Of a stretch of 64,000 nucleotides of DNA, positions 46,275 to 54,849 are shown one piece after another. Source of the DNA: Bradyrhizobium sp. Rc3b (lineage in GTDB: Bacteria; Pseudomonadota; Alphaproteobacteria; Rhizobiales; Xanthobacteraceae). Numbering within the stretch: position 1 is the stretch's first letter; every line of letters begins with the position of its first letter. The translations under genes were made by a program, and so were the position numbers. The notes below the pieces were generated by a model. It was not told the DNA's origin. It saw only the letters and a program-made list of their open reading frames with translations, and did no database searches. The DNA lies in the NCBI RefSeq assembly GCF_900114915.1, contig NZ_FOUS01000003.1, forward strand, positions 615,858-679,857, read 5' to 3'.

Positions 46275-46727
46275 ATGAAGACGATCAAGCTCGGCCTCGC
46301 GCTGGCAGCGCTTTTGACCGCGCCGGCCCTTGCTCACGACAAGCACGGGCACGCGACCTTTTCGGCCGGCGAGCCCGGCGACCCCAACAAGCCCGCGCGC
46401 ACCATCGAGATCCTGCTGAACGAGATGGACTACGCGCCTGCCAAAATCGAGGTCAAGCGCGGCGAACAGGTCCGCTTCGTGCTGCGCAATGTCGGCAAGG
46501 AGGACCACGAATTCCTGCTCGCCACCACCAAGGAGAATCTCGCGCATGCCGTCGAGATGAAAAAGCATCCGCACATGGAGCACGACGATCCCAACGGCGT
46601 CAGACTCGCACCGAACAAGACGGCCGAGATCCTCTGGAAGTTCAGCAAGCCCGGCACGTTCGAATATTCGTGCCTCATTCCCGACCACCGCGACTACGGC
46701 ATGGTCGGCCACGTCACCGTCAAGTAA
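46275..46727 (+). CDS. Periplasmic cupredoxin
   Basis: This 150-residue protein has a signal peptide (MKTIKLGLALAALLTAPALA) and a cupredoxin domain. Blue-copper ligands are visible as His in EDHEFLL and Cys, His and Met in the C-terminal loop YSCLIPDHRDYGMVGH (CxxxxHxxxxM). Its extra His/Met residues (MKKHPHMEHDD) could also hold copper. It likely shuttles copper or electrons with the multicopper oxidase. ATG 46275 follows GGAG; an earlier in-frame ATG at 46251 is less likely. Confidence 0.9.
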   Translation: MKTIKLGLALAALLTAPALAHDKHGHATFSAGEPGDPNKPARTIEILLNEMDYAPAKIEVKRGEQVRFVLRNVGKEDHEFLLATTKENLAHAVEMKKHPHMEHDDPNGVRLAPNKTAEILWKFSKPGTFEYSCLIPDHRDYGMVGHVTVK

Positions 46728-46744
46728 CGCGAAGGGAGTCTGCC

Positions 46745-47047
46745 ATGAACCGCATCATTCGTATTGCCGCAGCGCTGACGCTGACTGTCGGCCTTACCAC
46801 TGCTGCCCTCGCGGCCGGGGCCGCCGCGATCAGCGGCGAGGTGAAAAAGATCGACGAGGGCGCCGGCAAGATCACGCTCAAGCACGGGCCGGCCAAGAGC
46901 CTCGGCATGGAGGACCCCATGACCATGGTCTACCGCGTCAAGGACCCCGCGATGCTCAAGCAGGTGAAGGTCGGCGACAAGGTGACCTTCGAGGCCGAGG
47001 AGGCGGCCTCGGGGTATACGGTGACCAGGATGGACAAGGCGAAGTAG
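46745..47047 (+). CDS. CusF-like periplasmic copper-binding protein
   Basis: This 100-residue protein has a signal peptide (MNRIIRIAAALTLTVGLTTA, cleaved after LAA or ALA) and a CusF-type OB fold. The metal site ITLKHGPAKSLGMEDPMTM keeps one His and two Met of CusF. The Trp of E. coli CusF is replaced by Met, and one residue is inserted before the PMTM segment. It probably carries Cu(I). It is the last gene of the copper operon, with AGGGAG upstream of the ATG. Confidence 0.88.
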   Translation: MNRIIRIAAALTLTVGLTTAALAAGAAAISGEVKKIDEGAGKITLKHGPAKSLGMEDPMTMVYRVKDPAMLKQVKVGDKVTFEAEEAASGYTVTRMDKAK

Positions 47048-47064
47048 GAGCCTTCCACTCGACT

Positions 47065-47145
47065 GTCATTCCGGGGCGCGCCGCTTGGCGCGAACCCGGA
47101 ATCTCGAGATTCCGGGTTCGATGCTTCGCATCGCCCCGGAATGAC
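47065..47145. repeat. Palindromic intergenic repeat (GTCATTCCGGGGCG type)
   Basis: Perfect 14-bp outer arms (47065-47078 GTCATTCCGGGGCG and 47132-47145 its complement) enclose a perfect 26-bp palindrome at 47093-47118 centred on TCTCGAGA. This is a widespread Bradyrhizobium intergenic element. It may end transcription of the copper operon. Confidence 0.8.
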
Positions 47146-47193
47146 GGCCTTGGGCCCCGAAATACCCCTCCCCGCCCTCTTCCCGCCCCCGCG

Positions 47194-47208
47194 TTAACCC
47201 TTTGCTAA
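47194..47208 (+). promoter_or_regulatory. Candidate CtrA box upstream of flhA
   Basis: TTAA-N7-CTAA (47194-47208) differs by one base from the CtrA consensus TTAA-N7-TTAA. It lies 169 bp before the flhA ATG. CtrA controls flagellar genes in many alphaproteobacteria, and ctrA itself is 10.8 kb away. Confidence 0.45.
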
Positions 47209-47376
47209 CCATACACCGGGCAAAAATTGCCGGGTGAAGTCGAGTGTCGTCAGCCGCGTAGAACGGGAGCTCCCGTGGACGCCAGTGCGGTGCCTCACTT
47301 TCGGAACGGCGGCCCTTCGGCCGCCGCGCAGACGTTTGGGGCGCGCGGACGGCAGTCGCGCGGGGAGGCAGCTACC

Positions 47377-49518
47377 ATGGTCGACGTCACCGCGGGACAG
47401 GGCGTAGGCACCGCAAGGCCCTCGATTCCCTCCCTCAACGAGATCGTCAACGTCCTCAAGCGCGGCGACATCGCGCTGGCGCTCGGCATCCTCACCATCC
47501 TGGTGGTGCTGATCCTGCCGCTGCCCGCGATCGTGCTGGACCTGTTCCTGGCGATCTCGATCACGCTGTCGATCCTGATCCTGATGACCTCGCTGTTCAT
47601 CCAGACACCGCTGGAATTCTCGGCCTTCCCGACCATCCTGCTGATCTCGACCATGCTGCGCCTGTCGCTCAACATGGCTTCGACCCGGCTGATCCTGTCG
47701 CACGGGCACGAGGGCACGGCTGCCGCCGGTCACGTCATCGAGGCCTTCGGCAGCTTCGTGATGGGCGGCAATTTCGTCATCGGCATCATCGTCTTCGCCA
47801 TCCTGATCATCGTCAATTTCGTCGTCATCACCAAGGGTTCGGGCCGTATCGCCGAGGTCGCCGCCCGCTTCCACCTCGACGCCATGCCCGGCAAGCAGAT
47901 GGCGATCGACGCCGACCTCGGCGCCGGCCTGATCGACGAGAAGGTCGCCAAGCACCGCCGCAAGGAGCTGGAGGACGAGAGCGGCTTCTTCGGCGCCATG
48001 GACGGTGCCTCCAAATTCGTCCGCGGCGACGCCATCGCCGGCCTCTTGATCGTCTTCATCAACGTCGTCGGCGGCATGATCATCGGCGTGGCGCAGCAGG
48101 GCATGTCCTTTGCCGACGCCGGGCGCAGCTACACGCTGCTGACCGTCGGTGACGGCCTCGTCACCCAGGTGCCGGCGCTGATCGTCTCGACCGCCGCCGG
48201 CCTGCTCGTCTCCAAGGCCGGCGTCTCCGGCGCCGCCGACAAGGCGCTGATGAAGCAGTTCTCCGGCTATCCGCAGGCGCTCGCGATGTCCTCGGCGGTC
48301 ATGCTGGTGCTGGCGGCCCTGCCGGGCATTCCGACCATTCCCTTCCTCGCACTCGGTGCCGGCGCCGGCGCGCTGGCCTGGCACGCCCGCAACCACAAGA
48401 AGACGTCCGTTCAGGCCGAGGAAGCCGCCATGGCCGCGCCTGCTGCCGGTCAACCCGGCGCACCGGGCGCTGCTGCGGCCGAGGAGCCGATCTCGGCGGC
48501 ACTCAAGATCGACGACCTCAAGATCGAGCTCGGCTATGCGCTGCTGCCGCTGGTCAACGGCCCCGACGGCACCGACCGCCTGACCGAGCAGATCAAGGCG
48601 CTGCGCCGTTCGCTCGCGATCGAGATGGGTTTTGTGATGCCGGCGGTGCGCATCCTCGACAACGTCCAGCTCGAGGCCAACACCTACATCATCAAGATCA
48701 AGGAGGTCGACGCCGGCACCGGCAAGATCTGGCCGAACCAGTTCATGGTCATGGACCCCGGCGGCAGCCAGGTGCAGGTGCCCGGCATCCACACCACCGA
48801 GCCGACCTTCGGCCTGCCCGCGACCTGGGTCGACGCCAGTCTCAAGGAGGAGGCTTCGCTCAAGGGCTACACCGTCGTCGACGCCGCGACCGTGCTCTCG
48901 ACCCACCTCACCGAGCTGCTCAAGGCCAACATGTCGGACCTGCTCTCCTATGGCGAGGTGCAGAAGCTGCTCAAGGAGCTGCCGAAGGAGCAGAGCGAGC
49001 TGGTCAAGGACATCGTGCCGGGACAGGTCACGGTCTCCGGCATCCAGCGCGTGCTGCAACTCCTGCTCGCCGAGCGCATCTCGATCCGCGACCTCTCCAC
49101 CATCCTCGAAGGCATCGCCGATTCGCTCGCCTTCTCGCGCAATCCCGCCACCATGGTCGAGCATGTCCGGGCTCGCCTCGCGCGGCAGATCTGCGCGCAG
49201 AACACCTCCTATGCCGGCTATCTGCCGCTGATCGCGCTGTCGGCGCGATGGGAGCAGGCCTTTGCCGAATCCATCATCGGCCAGGGCGAGGAGCGCAGCC
49301 TTGCGATGCAGCCCTCGAAATTGTCGGAGTTCATGACCGGCGTGCGCGAGGCGTTCGAGCGCGCCGCCCGCGAAGGCGAGGCGCCGGTGCTGGTCACGTC
49401 TGCGGCAATTCGTCCCTTCGTCCGGTCCCTGGTGGAGCGGTTCCGGGCCCAGACGACGGTGCTGTCGCAGGCCGAGATCCACCCCAGGGCGAGGTTGAAA
49501 ACGGTCGGAAGCATCTGA
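47377..49518 (+). CDS. flhA: Flagellar biosynthesis protein FlhA
   Basis: This 713-residue inner-membrane protein of the flagellar type III export gate has an N-terminal membrane domain of about eight segments. The FHIPEP-type region contains TMLRLSLNMASTRLIL, the ITKGSGRIAEVAARFHLDAM PGKQMAIDADL stretch and GAMDGASKFVRGDAIAG. The large cytoplasmic domain that docks chaperone-substrate complexes follows from about residue 360. ATG 47377 has GGGGAGG 8 nt upstream; the frame extends to 47227 but without coding character. It is the only flagellar gene on this side, about 6.2 kb from fliJ-fliI. A CtrA-like box lies upstream. Confidence 0.97.
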   Translation: MVDVTAGQGVGTARPSIPSLNEIVNVLKRGDIALALGILTILVVLILPLPAIVLDLFLAISITLSILILMTSLFIQTPLEFSAFPTILLISTMLRLSLNMASTRLILSHGHEGTAAAGHVIEAFGSFVMGGNFVIGIIVFAILIIVNFVVITKGSGRIAEVAARFHLDAMPGKQMAIDADLGAGLIDEKVAKHRRKELEDESGFFGAMDGASKFVRGDAIAGLLIVFINVVGGMIIGVAQQGMSFADAGRSYTLLTVGDGLVTQVPALIVSTAAGLLVSKAGVSGAADKALMKQFSGYPQALAMSSAVMLVLAALPGIPTIPFLALGAGAGALAWHARNHKKTSVQAEEAAMAAPAAGQPGAPGAAAAEEPISAALKIDDLKIELGYALLPLVNGPDGTDRLTEQIKALRRSLAIEMGFVMPAVRILDNVQLEANTYIIKIKEVDAGTGKIWPNQFMVMDPGGSQVQVPGIHTTEPTFGLPATWVDASLKEEASLKGYTVVDAATVLSTHLTELLKANMSDLLSYGEVQKLLKELPKEQSELVKDIVPGQVTVSGIQRVLQLLLAERISIRDLSTILEGIADSLAFSRNPATMVEHVRARLARQICAQNTSYAGYLPLIALSARWEQAFAESIIGQGEERSLAMQPSKLSEFMTGVREAFERAAREGEAPVLVTSAAIRPFVRSLVERFRAQTTVLSQAEIHPRARLKTVGSI

Positions 49519-49574
49519 TTTGCCTTAAGAAGCCGTGTGTTTTTTGGACACAGGCAAATGGTTTTTGAGTTCCT

Positions 49575-49607
49575 GGCGCCTTGTGGACCAACCCTCGACA
49601 AGGCGCC
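49575..49607 (+). terminator. Hairpin downstream of flhA
   Basis: GGCGCCTTGT (49575-49584) and ACAAGGCGCC (49598-49607) form a perfect 10-bp stem with a 13-nt loop, 57 bp after the flhA stop. There is no T run, so if it terminates transcription it does so weakly. The rest of 49519-49812 holds only this and the promoter candidate at 49713. Confidence 0.45.
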
Positions 49608-49712
49608 TGAGAAACACATTACAGCCTTGAAATAATTACCAAAACGCACGATCAAGGGTCGCTTTTGATCGCGATCTTTCACGTCCTGTCACGCTCTTGT
49701 GATGGCCTCTTG

Positions 49713-49738
49713 GGAACGAATCCCCCCAATACTAGGTT
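49713..49738 (+). promoter_or_regulatory. Weak EcfG-like promoter
   Basis: GGAAC (49713-49717), 17 bp, then GGTT (49735-49738): one mismatch to the EcfG consensus GGAAC-N16/17-CGTT. It is 75 bp upstream of the small membrane-protein gene. Confidence 0.35.
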
Positions 49739-49812
49739 ATTGGGCACCGGAAGCATGAACCTGCCTGAAACGGCCGGCGACTACTTCGGGTAGATGGCGG
49801 CAGGAGGCTTCC

Positions 49813-50013
49813 ATGAACCACTCGATCTACAGCGCAGATCGCGCGACCCATTTGAAAGTCGTGGTCGTCGCCCTCGTCGCAGGGATCGCGGTGGCGGGCC
49901 TCGGCATCACGGCACGCACGGGTTCGGACGAAGGTCTGACCCAGAGCGCCCGCGTCATCAAGGCCGACAAGCCGGTTGTTATCACCAGCGCGAATGCGTC
50001 CCTCGTTCGCTAA
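49813..50013 (+). CDS. Small single-pass membrane protein, 66 residues
   Basis: The product starts MNHSIYSADRATHLKVVVVA and has one membrane segment (VVVVALVAGIAVAGLGI). A short tail follows (TARTGSDEGLTQSARVIKAD, KPVVITSANASLVR). The AGGAGG site is strong. Similar short proteins recur in Bradyrhizobium and Rhodopseudomonas genomes as recalled paralogues; no function is established. A hairpin terminator follows at 50112. Confidence 0.75.
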   Translation: MNHSIYSADRATHLKVVVVALVAGIAVAGLGITARTGSDEGLTQSARVIKADKPVVITSANASLVR

Positions 50014-50111
50014 GGAGATCTGACGAGTTTTGTGAATTCACGCGGCTCTTTACCAGCCCCCCAAAGTCGCCACGTGGATATGTAGACGACCCCAACCCCA
50101 AGTCGACTACA

Positions 50112-50140
50112 GAAAGCGCCCGCCCCCCACGGGCGCTTTC
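50112..50140 (+). terminator. Intrinsic-type hairpin after the 66-residue gene
   Basis: An 11-bp perfect stem, GAAAGCGCCCG (50112-50122) with CGGGCGCTTTC (50130-50140), and a 7-nt loop, 99 bp after the stop. The downstream arm ends in TTTC. Confidence 0.65.
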
Positions 50141-50397
50141 TCATGTCTGGGGTGATGTTTCGGTCGCGTGCAGACCTCACCCCAAATTCGTCATCGCGAG
50201 CGAAGCGACGTGTCCGCCGAAGCCCTTGGCGAAGGCGCAAGCAATCCGCCCACTCTCGTGTGCCGGACGCGCTGCAGCGTTCTTACGCTGCTGCGCAGAG
50301 CCGAAGAGGCGCTGCGCAGCGTCCGGGGCACGAGAGCGGAGTTTGGCGCGCGAGGTCAAGCCATCCACAATCTCTCCGCACTGACGGTATTCGTTCC

Positions 50398-50525
50398 GTC
50401 ATCCTGAGGTGCGAAGCGTGCGATGCGAATGCATCGCATGCGGAGCCTCGAAGGATGAACGGCCGAGATGCAGACGGGCTGTCGCCCTTCGAGGCCTCCG
50501 CTTCGCTCCGGCGCCTCAGGGTGAC
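50398..50525. repeat. Palindromic intergenic repeat (GTCATCCTGAGG type)
   Basis: GTCATCCTGAGG (50398-50409) and CCTCAGGGTGAC (50514-50525) form near-complementary arms. Inside are GCATGCGGAGCCTCGAAGGA and CCTTCGAGGCCTCCGCTTCG segments that also pair. It is a dispersed element of the Bradyrhizobium type. The stretch before it (50185-50370) also contains mutually complementary segments (GTGCCGGACGCGCTG and CGCAGCGTCCGGGGCAC), probably another copy of a related element. I see no gene. Confidence 0.65.
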
Positions 50526-50644
50526 GATCTTAGATGTCGCTTGCGGCAGCATTCCTTATTCGCTTTCGACGTGGAGACACAGCTTCGCATCCTCGCAGCG
50601 CATTTCGCCCGAGCTTTGCTTTATCGCTTCACCCTCGTTTGAAA

Positions 50645-51110
50645 GAGGGCGCAGGGAAGACCGGGAGCCCGCTGGCACCCGCGGTCCACTGTGCGAAACC
50701 TGCGTGACAAGAAGTTGCACAGCGGCATACCGGTGTAGCCAGGACATCCCGGCCTTCCCTGCGCAGTGGCTTTACGGCTTATGTCGTGTTCTCCCCGGGG
50801 AGCGTTGCACTATTGCCCCCGTCGCCTTGCGGATGGCTGGCGGATGCGTCCGGTTGGACGACACCCATCACCACAAGACTTGGCGCACAGACCCCGGGCG
50901 CCAGGACGACACGATTTTGCCGTACGCGGATCACATCGGTCGTGTGCGCGAGGTCTTCGCTCACGGTTACCCGCCCTGCGAAAGCTCTTCGCGCCGATGT
51001 GGCCTGCGTCCACCGCCGCCCGGCCCGCGTTCGTGACGATCGCGATACGCCCCTCTTCCTTGGGCCGGGTTGTCGCGACACATACGTCATTTCTGAATTT
51101 CGGTAAAGTG
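50645..51110. repeat. Gene-free stretch resembling a long Bradyrhizobium dispersed repeat
   Basis: From 50526 to 51198 there is no gene I can support; the open frames have no ribosome-binding sites and shadow-like composition. Landmarks such as CCCGCTGGCACCCGCGGTCC, CCTGCGCAGTGGCTTTACGG and GACGATCGCGATACGCCCCT match, from memory, a long repeat found many times in Bradyrhizobium chromosomes. A genome self-comparison would settle it. Confidence 0.5.
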
Positions 51111-51198
51111 GAATATTTTCGCCGCCGCGCGTTGACCCATCGCTCGCGTGTTTTGCCCGTCGGCCAGCGCAAGATCTTGTAGGGCGAGCAGCGCGAGA

Positions 51199-52416
51199 CT
51201 ACCGCGACCCATAGCTCGGTGGCGGTGCCTGCACCGTCGGCGCGGCCGCCGCGAACAGCTCATCCTTGCTGCCGGTCAGCGGCGGATAGATGCGCTTGCG
51301 GTTGATAATGTTCTTGGTCGCCTTCGCAGCCTGACCGGTCGCCTTGACCTCGCGATCCCAGCCTTCGGTGTAGAGCGCGCCCCAGCCGCCGAGATCGAGC
51401 ACGGTCACGTACCAGTCGATCCGCAGCGGCAGCATCGGCAGGCCGGCGAGATCGGCGACCACATTGTGGCCGGCGAAGCGGCCCATGGGGCGCGCGAACT
51501 GGCAGGACATCACGGTCGGATGCAGCCCGTCGACCACGCTGGAGGCGACATCGCCGGCCGCGAACACGCCGCCGACATCCGCAACCCGCATGAGGGGATC
51601 AACCAGCAGGCGCCCGAGCCGGTCGCGCGCGTCCGGAAAGCACGCAGCCAGGGGGCTCGCACGCATGCCGGCACACCAGATCACGGTCTGCGCCGGAATG
51701 AACTCGCCGGAGTTCAGGCGAATGCCGGCCGCCTCGACCGAGACGACGCGCACGCCGAGGCGCATCTCGACGTCGAGCGCGGCCAACGCCGTCTCGATGA
51801 CGGGGCGCGCCGGCGTGCCGATGGTGGCGCCGGCCGCGGAATTGGGATCGACCAGGATGATGCGGCGGCTGCCGGTGATGCCCGCGCGCGCCAGCCTGTC
51901 GGGCATCTCGGCCGCAACCTCGATGCCGGTAAAGCCTGCGCCGACCACCACCACCGTCGAACGCCCTGGCGACGGCGCGCTGCGGCCGAGCGAGACGAGA
52001 TGATCCTCGAGGTGGAGCGCCGCGGTATAGGTATCGACATCGAAGGCGTGCTCGGCAAGGCCTGGAATGTCGGGACGCATCACCTCGCTGCCGAGCGCCA
52101 GCACCAGGCGGTCATAGACCAGTGTCTGCTCGCCGCTGCTCGTGACCAGCGAAATTTCGTGCCGGACCGGATCGATGGCTTCGACCTCGCCGATCTCGTG
52201 ACTGACACCAACGGGATCGAGCAGCTGCGGCAACGGTATCGCGACCTCGCTGAGATCGACCTCGTAATTGCGCACACGGATGTTGTGATAGGGATTGCGA
52301 TCGATCACGCAGATCTCGATGTCGCTGCCAGCGCCGATCTCGTCGCGCTTGCGCGCGGCACCGATGGCCGCCCACAGGCCTGCAAATCCGGCGCCGAGCA
52401 CGACGATACGCGCCAT
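51199..52416 (-). CDS. NAD(P)/FAD-dependent oxidoreductase, type II NADH dehydrogenase-like
   Basis: This 405-residue flavoprotein has an N-terminal FAD motif (RIVVLGAGFAGLWAAIGAAR) and a central NAD motif (TVVVVGAGFTGIEVAAEMPD). A C-terminal FAD contact, VGGVFAAGDVASS, completes the fold. It belongs to the pyridine nucleotide-disulfide reductase group without the redox Cys pair and resembles NDH-2, which passes electrons from NADH to quinone without pumping protons. No clear C-terminal membrane helix is present. ATG 52416 was chosen over an in-frame upstream start at 52461. It stands alone; the AraC gene upstream runs in the same direction. Confidence 0.85.
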   Translation of the reverse strand: MARIVVLGAGFAGLWAAIGAARKRDEIGAGSDIEICVIDRNPYHNIRVRNYEVDLSEVAIPLPQLLDPVGVSHEIGEVEAIDPVRHEISLVTSSGEQTLVYDRLVLALGSEVMRPDIPGLAEHAFDVDTYTAALHLEDHLVSLGRSAPSPGRSTVVVVGAGFTGIEVAAEMPDRLARAGITGSRRIILVDPNSAAGATIGTPARPVIETALAALDVEMRLGVRVVSVEAAGIRLNSGEFIPAQTVIWCAGMRASPLAACFPDARDRLGRLLVDPLMRVADVGGVFAAGDVASSVVDGLHPTVMSCQFARPMGRFAGHNVVADLAGLPMLPLRIDWYVTVLDLGGWGALYTEGWDREVKATGQAAKATKNIINRKRIYPPLTGSKDELFAAAAPTVQAPPPSYGSR

Positions 52417-52549
52417 GTCCGTTGACTGCACTTTCCCAATGGAACGACAAGGGAACGACAAGCGATCGAGCGGTGTACCCGCACAGGTAGATATAGCTCA
52501 TCGCCGCGAATGGGCCAACTGTGATCCGCAGAACGAAACCGGGGCGCGC

Positions 52550-53509
52550 CTACGCCTCGCGCAATTCCGACGGTGTCGCGCCAAAGCGCTTGCGGAACGC
52601 ACGGTTGAAATATGACAAATCAGAAAAGCCCGAGGAATGCGCAATGTCGCTGATCTTGCGCGCCCTGGCGCGGGGATCGCCGAGCAGCTTACGCGCCTGC
52701 AGCAGGCGCTGCTCCAGCACGAATTCGGTGAAGGTCGTGCCGGCCTGCTCGAACAGGCGTTGCGCCTGGCGTGGGCTCAAGCCCGAGCGCGTCGCGATCT
52801 CGGACAGGCAGAGATCGTTGCGGCCGAGCGCGGCCATCACATCGGCGCGCATGAGGTCGAGGCGCGCCGCCGCATGGCCGCGGCCGCGCGCAAGACTTGC
52901 ATGCTCGGCATCGGTGCCGAGCAGGAGGCCAACCAGATCGACCATATGCTGCGCGGTCAGGCGCTGGCCCACCGCGTCGAGGTGCGGCGCGTGATTGGCG
53001 GCGAGCGCGTGGTAGCGGAAGATGGTCTCGGCGACCGCACCGTCGCTGAGCACTTGCGACAGCTTGTCCTCGGTACGCGGATTGATGTCGAGCAACGCGC
53101 GGCGCGGCATGCGGATGGTGGTGAAGCGGTTTTCATCGGTGTGACCGACGGTGCCGGTGATGCTCATGTCGACGAGCACCATCTGCGCGGGCGCAAGCTC
53201 CACGGTGTGGCCATTCTGCCCGACACGGACGAGGCCGGCATGTGCGGCGATCAGCACGAGGTCGTCGCTGCCGTCGGCAAGGTGGCTCTGGGTGCGGGAA
53301 TATTGCGCGGAGGCGCCTTCCGGAATGGCGAGCGCGATGTTGTCGACAACGCTGATCTGGAGCCGGCAATCGATGCTGTCGCCATGGCTCGGCCCGATAT
53401 CGAGGCCGCAGGCACCGAAGGCCCGCTCGCGCCAATGCTCGAACGCAGGGCCGTGCGGCAGTCCGGTGTATTGGTGAACGAAGATGCCGGGCGTTTTCGC
53501 TGCATCCAT
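52550..53509 (-). CDS. AraC family transcriptional regulator
   Basis: This 319-residue protein has a C-terminal double helix-turn-helix (LCLSEIATRSGLSPRQAQRL, ISDIAHSSGFSDLSYFNRAF, ending RKRFGATPSELREA). The N-terminal part resembles the AraC_binding_2-type ligand domain (FEHWRERAFGACGLDIGP). The ATG at 53509 lacks a strong ribosome-binding site. The NDH-2-like gene lies 133 bp downstream in the same direction and may be a target or simply a neighbour. Confidence 0.85.
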   Translation of the reverse strand: MDAAKTPGIFVHQYTGLPHGPAFEHWRERAFGACGLDIGPSHGDSIDCRLQISVVDNIALAIPEGASAQYSRTQSHLADGSDDLVLIAAHAGLVRVGQNGHTVELAPAQMVLVDMSITGTVGHTDENRFTTIRMPRRALLDINPRTEDKLSQVLSDGAVAETIFRYHALAANHAPHLDAVGQRLTAQHMVDLVGLLLGTDAEHASLARGRGHAAARLDLMRADVMAALGRNDLCLSEIATRSGLSPRQAQRLFEQAGTTFTEFVLEQRLLQARKLLGDPRARARKISDIAHSSGFSDLSYFNRAFRKRFGATPSELREA

Positions 53510-53671
53510 TTGTTTTCTAGCCCCTCTTTCGGCTCCGCGATCGGCGGCGCCGACTGCAATTTCCGGGAATTTGACGCCACGAATTGCGGCAAGGTTCAAA
53601 TCGGGGGCGGATTCCAGGCGACTTGTCGGGATGCGACGGCGAGATGGACCGTGGCGACAAGACGCGGCTTC

Positions 53672-53757
53672 GTAGCCCGGATGCAGCGAAGCGTAATCCG
53701 GGGTTGTCGCCTGATGGCGCGGTGGTCCCGGATTGCGCTGCGCTCCATCCGGGCTAC
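53672..53757. repeat. Palindromic intergenic repeat (GTAGCCCGGATG type)
   Basis: GTAGCCCGGATG (53672-53683) is repeated in inverse orientation as CATCCGGGCTAC (53746-53757), perfect over 12 bp. Internal GCAGCGAAGCGTAATCCGGG and CCCGGATTGCGCTGCGCT also pair. It lies at the 3' end of the anti-sigma gene and may act as its terminator. Confidence 0.75.
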
Positions 53758-53762
53758 GGGAC

Positions 53763-54812
53763 CTACTTCTTCGTGGGCGCCTGCGGCTGGGACGGCGGTA
53801 CGGTCTCGATCAGCTTGCCGGAAAAGATGGGGGCCGAGGTCGGCTGGCCGTTAGGCGAGCCGCCGGCCTGCTCGACCGTGACCGCGTAGGTGGCGCCGTT
53901 GACGACTTCGGAATCATAGGAGGCGAGCAGCGGACGCGCGGTGAATTCGCCGGCGCCGATCACACCGAGCGAGCGCGGGCGCGGCAGCTTGTCGGAGATC
54001 AGCCAGAGCTCGAAGCTCTTGCCGGGCTCCGGCGTCGCGCCGACCTTGCGCACGGTAAAGTTCTTGGTCGCGCCGTCGATGGTGAGGATGAAGGCGGGGC
54101 CGCCGCCCTGGCCCTGCAGCAGCGCGACATATTGCGCGGCGGCGGTGAGCGGCGCGGCCGGCGTCTTCACTTCCACCGTCTGGATGCGCGGCGCGGGACG
54201 TAAAGCCCCCGGCAGCGCGTCGGGCAGGAAGATCTGAAGCGACAGCGTCACCAGCAGCGCGGCCGCGAGCGCGCCGACCGCGGATGCGATCGAGCGCCAG
54301 CGCTTCACGCGGCCCTCGAGGCGGATCACGTTGGTGTCGTCGGCGATCGGCACCTGCGGCGTCCGGACGACCTCGGGATCGGGCGCGTGGACCTGCGGCA
54401 TGAACACCGGCGCAATGTCGGGTATCGCATCGGATCCGGAGCGCACCGGCTCGGGCTGCTCTGCCTCGGGAGGCTGCGGCTCCGGTTGCGAGACCTGCTC
54501 CAGCGGCGCTTCCGGCGGCGCGGCTTCGACGGGCGGGACTGGCGGCGGTACGACGTCGGCCAGAACAGGCGGCTGCTGCGCAAGCACCGTGCGCGCAATC
54601 TCGGACCTGATGTTCTCCCACACGACCGGACGCGGCTCGACCGAGCCGACCATCTGGTTGAGGGCGCCGAGCCGATAGGCCCAGGCCTGCACGATTTCGG
54701 CGAACGCCGGGTCCACCGCCATCATGGTCTCGACCTGCGCGCGCTCATCGGCCTCGAGCGTACCGAGCGCATATTCCGCGGCGAGCGCGATATGGTCCTC
54801 CGAGTAGGCCAT
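53763..54812 (-). CDS. Anti-sigma factor, RskA family
   Basis: This is a 349-residue single-pass membrane protein. The N-terminal zinc-finger-like/ASD region (HIALAAEYALGTLEADERAQ) would hold the sigma factor. A Pro/Glu-rich linker follows, then a membrane segment (VGALAAALLVTLSLQIFLP), then an RskA periplasmic domain (ALLQGQGGGPAFILTIDGAT, FELWLISDKLPRPRSLGVI). It sits 37 bp downstream of an ECF sigma gene, the usual pairing. Regulated proteolysis would release the sigma factor. The first codon is an ATG (54812) or the GTG just before it. Confidence 0.9.
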   Translation of the reverse strand: MAYSEDHIALAAEYALGTLEADERAQVETMMAVDPAFAEIVQAWAYRLGALNQMVGSVEPRPVVWENIRSEIARTVLAQQPPVLADVVPPPVPPVEAAPPEAPLEQVSQPEPQPPEAEQPEPVRSGSDAIPDIAPVFMPQVHAPDPEVVRTPQVPIADDTNVIRLEGRVKRWRSIASAVGALAAALLVTLSLQIFLPDALPGALRPAPRIQTVEVKTPAAPLTAAAQYVALLQGQGGGPAFILTIDGATKNFTVRKVGATPEPGKSFELWLISDKLPRPRSLGVIGAGEFTARPLLASYDSEVVNGATYAVTVEQAGGSPNGQPTSAPIFSGKLIETVPPSQPQAPTKK

Positions 54813-54849
54813 CACATGCAGTCCAGAACCACCCTCACCGTATAAACCT

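Noticed and set aside
47194..49482. Minus-strand 762-codon frame opposite flhA
   Set aside because: It is the antisense shadow of FlhA, rich in Gly/Asp/Arg without motifs.
50143..51182. Several open frames (up to 297 codons) in the repeat-rich gap
   Set aside because: They cross palindromic repeats, have Arg/Ser/Cys-rich composition and lack ribosome-binding sites.
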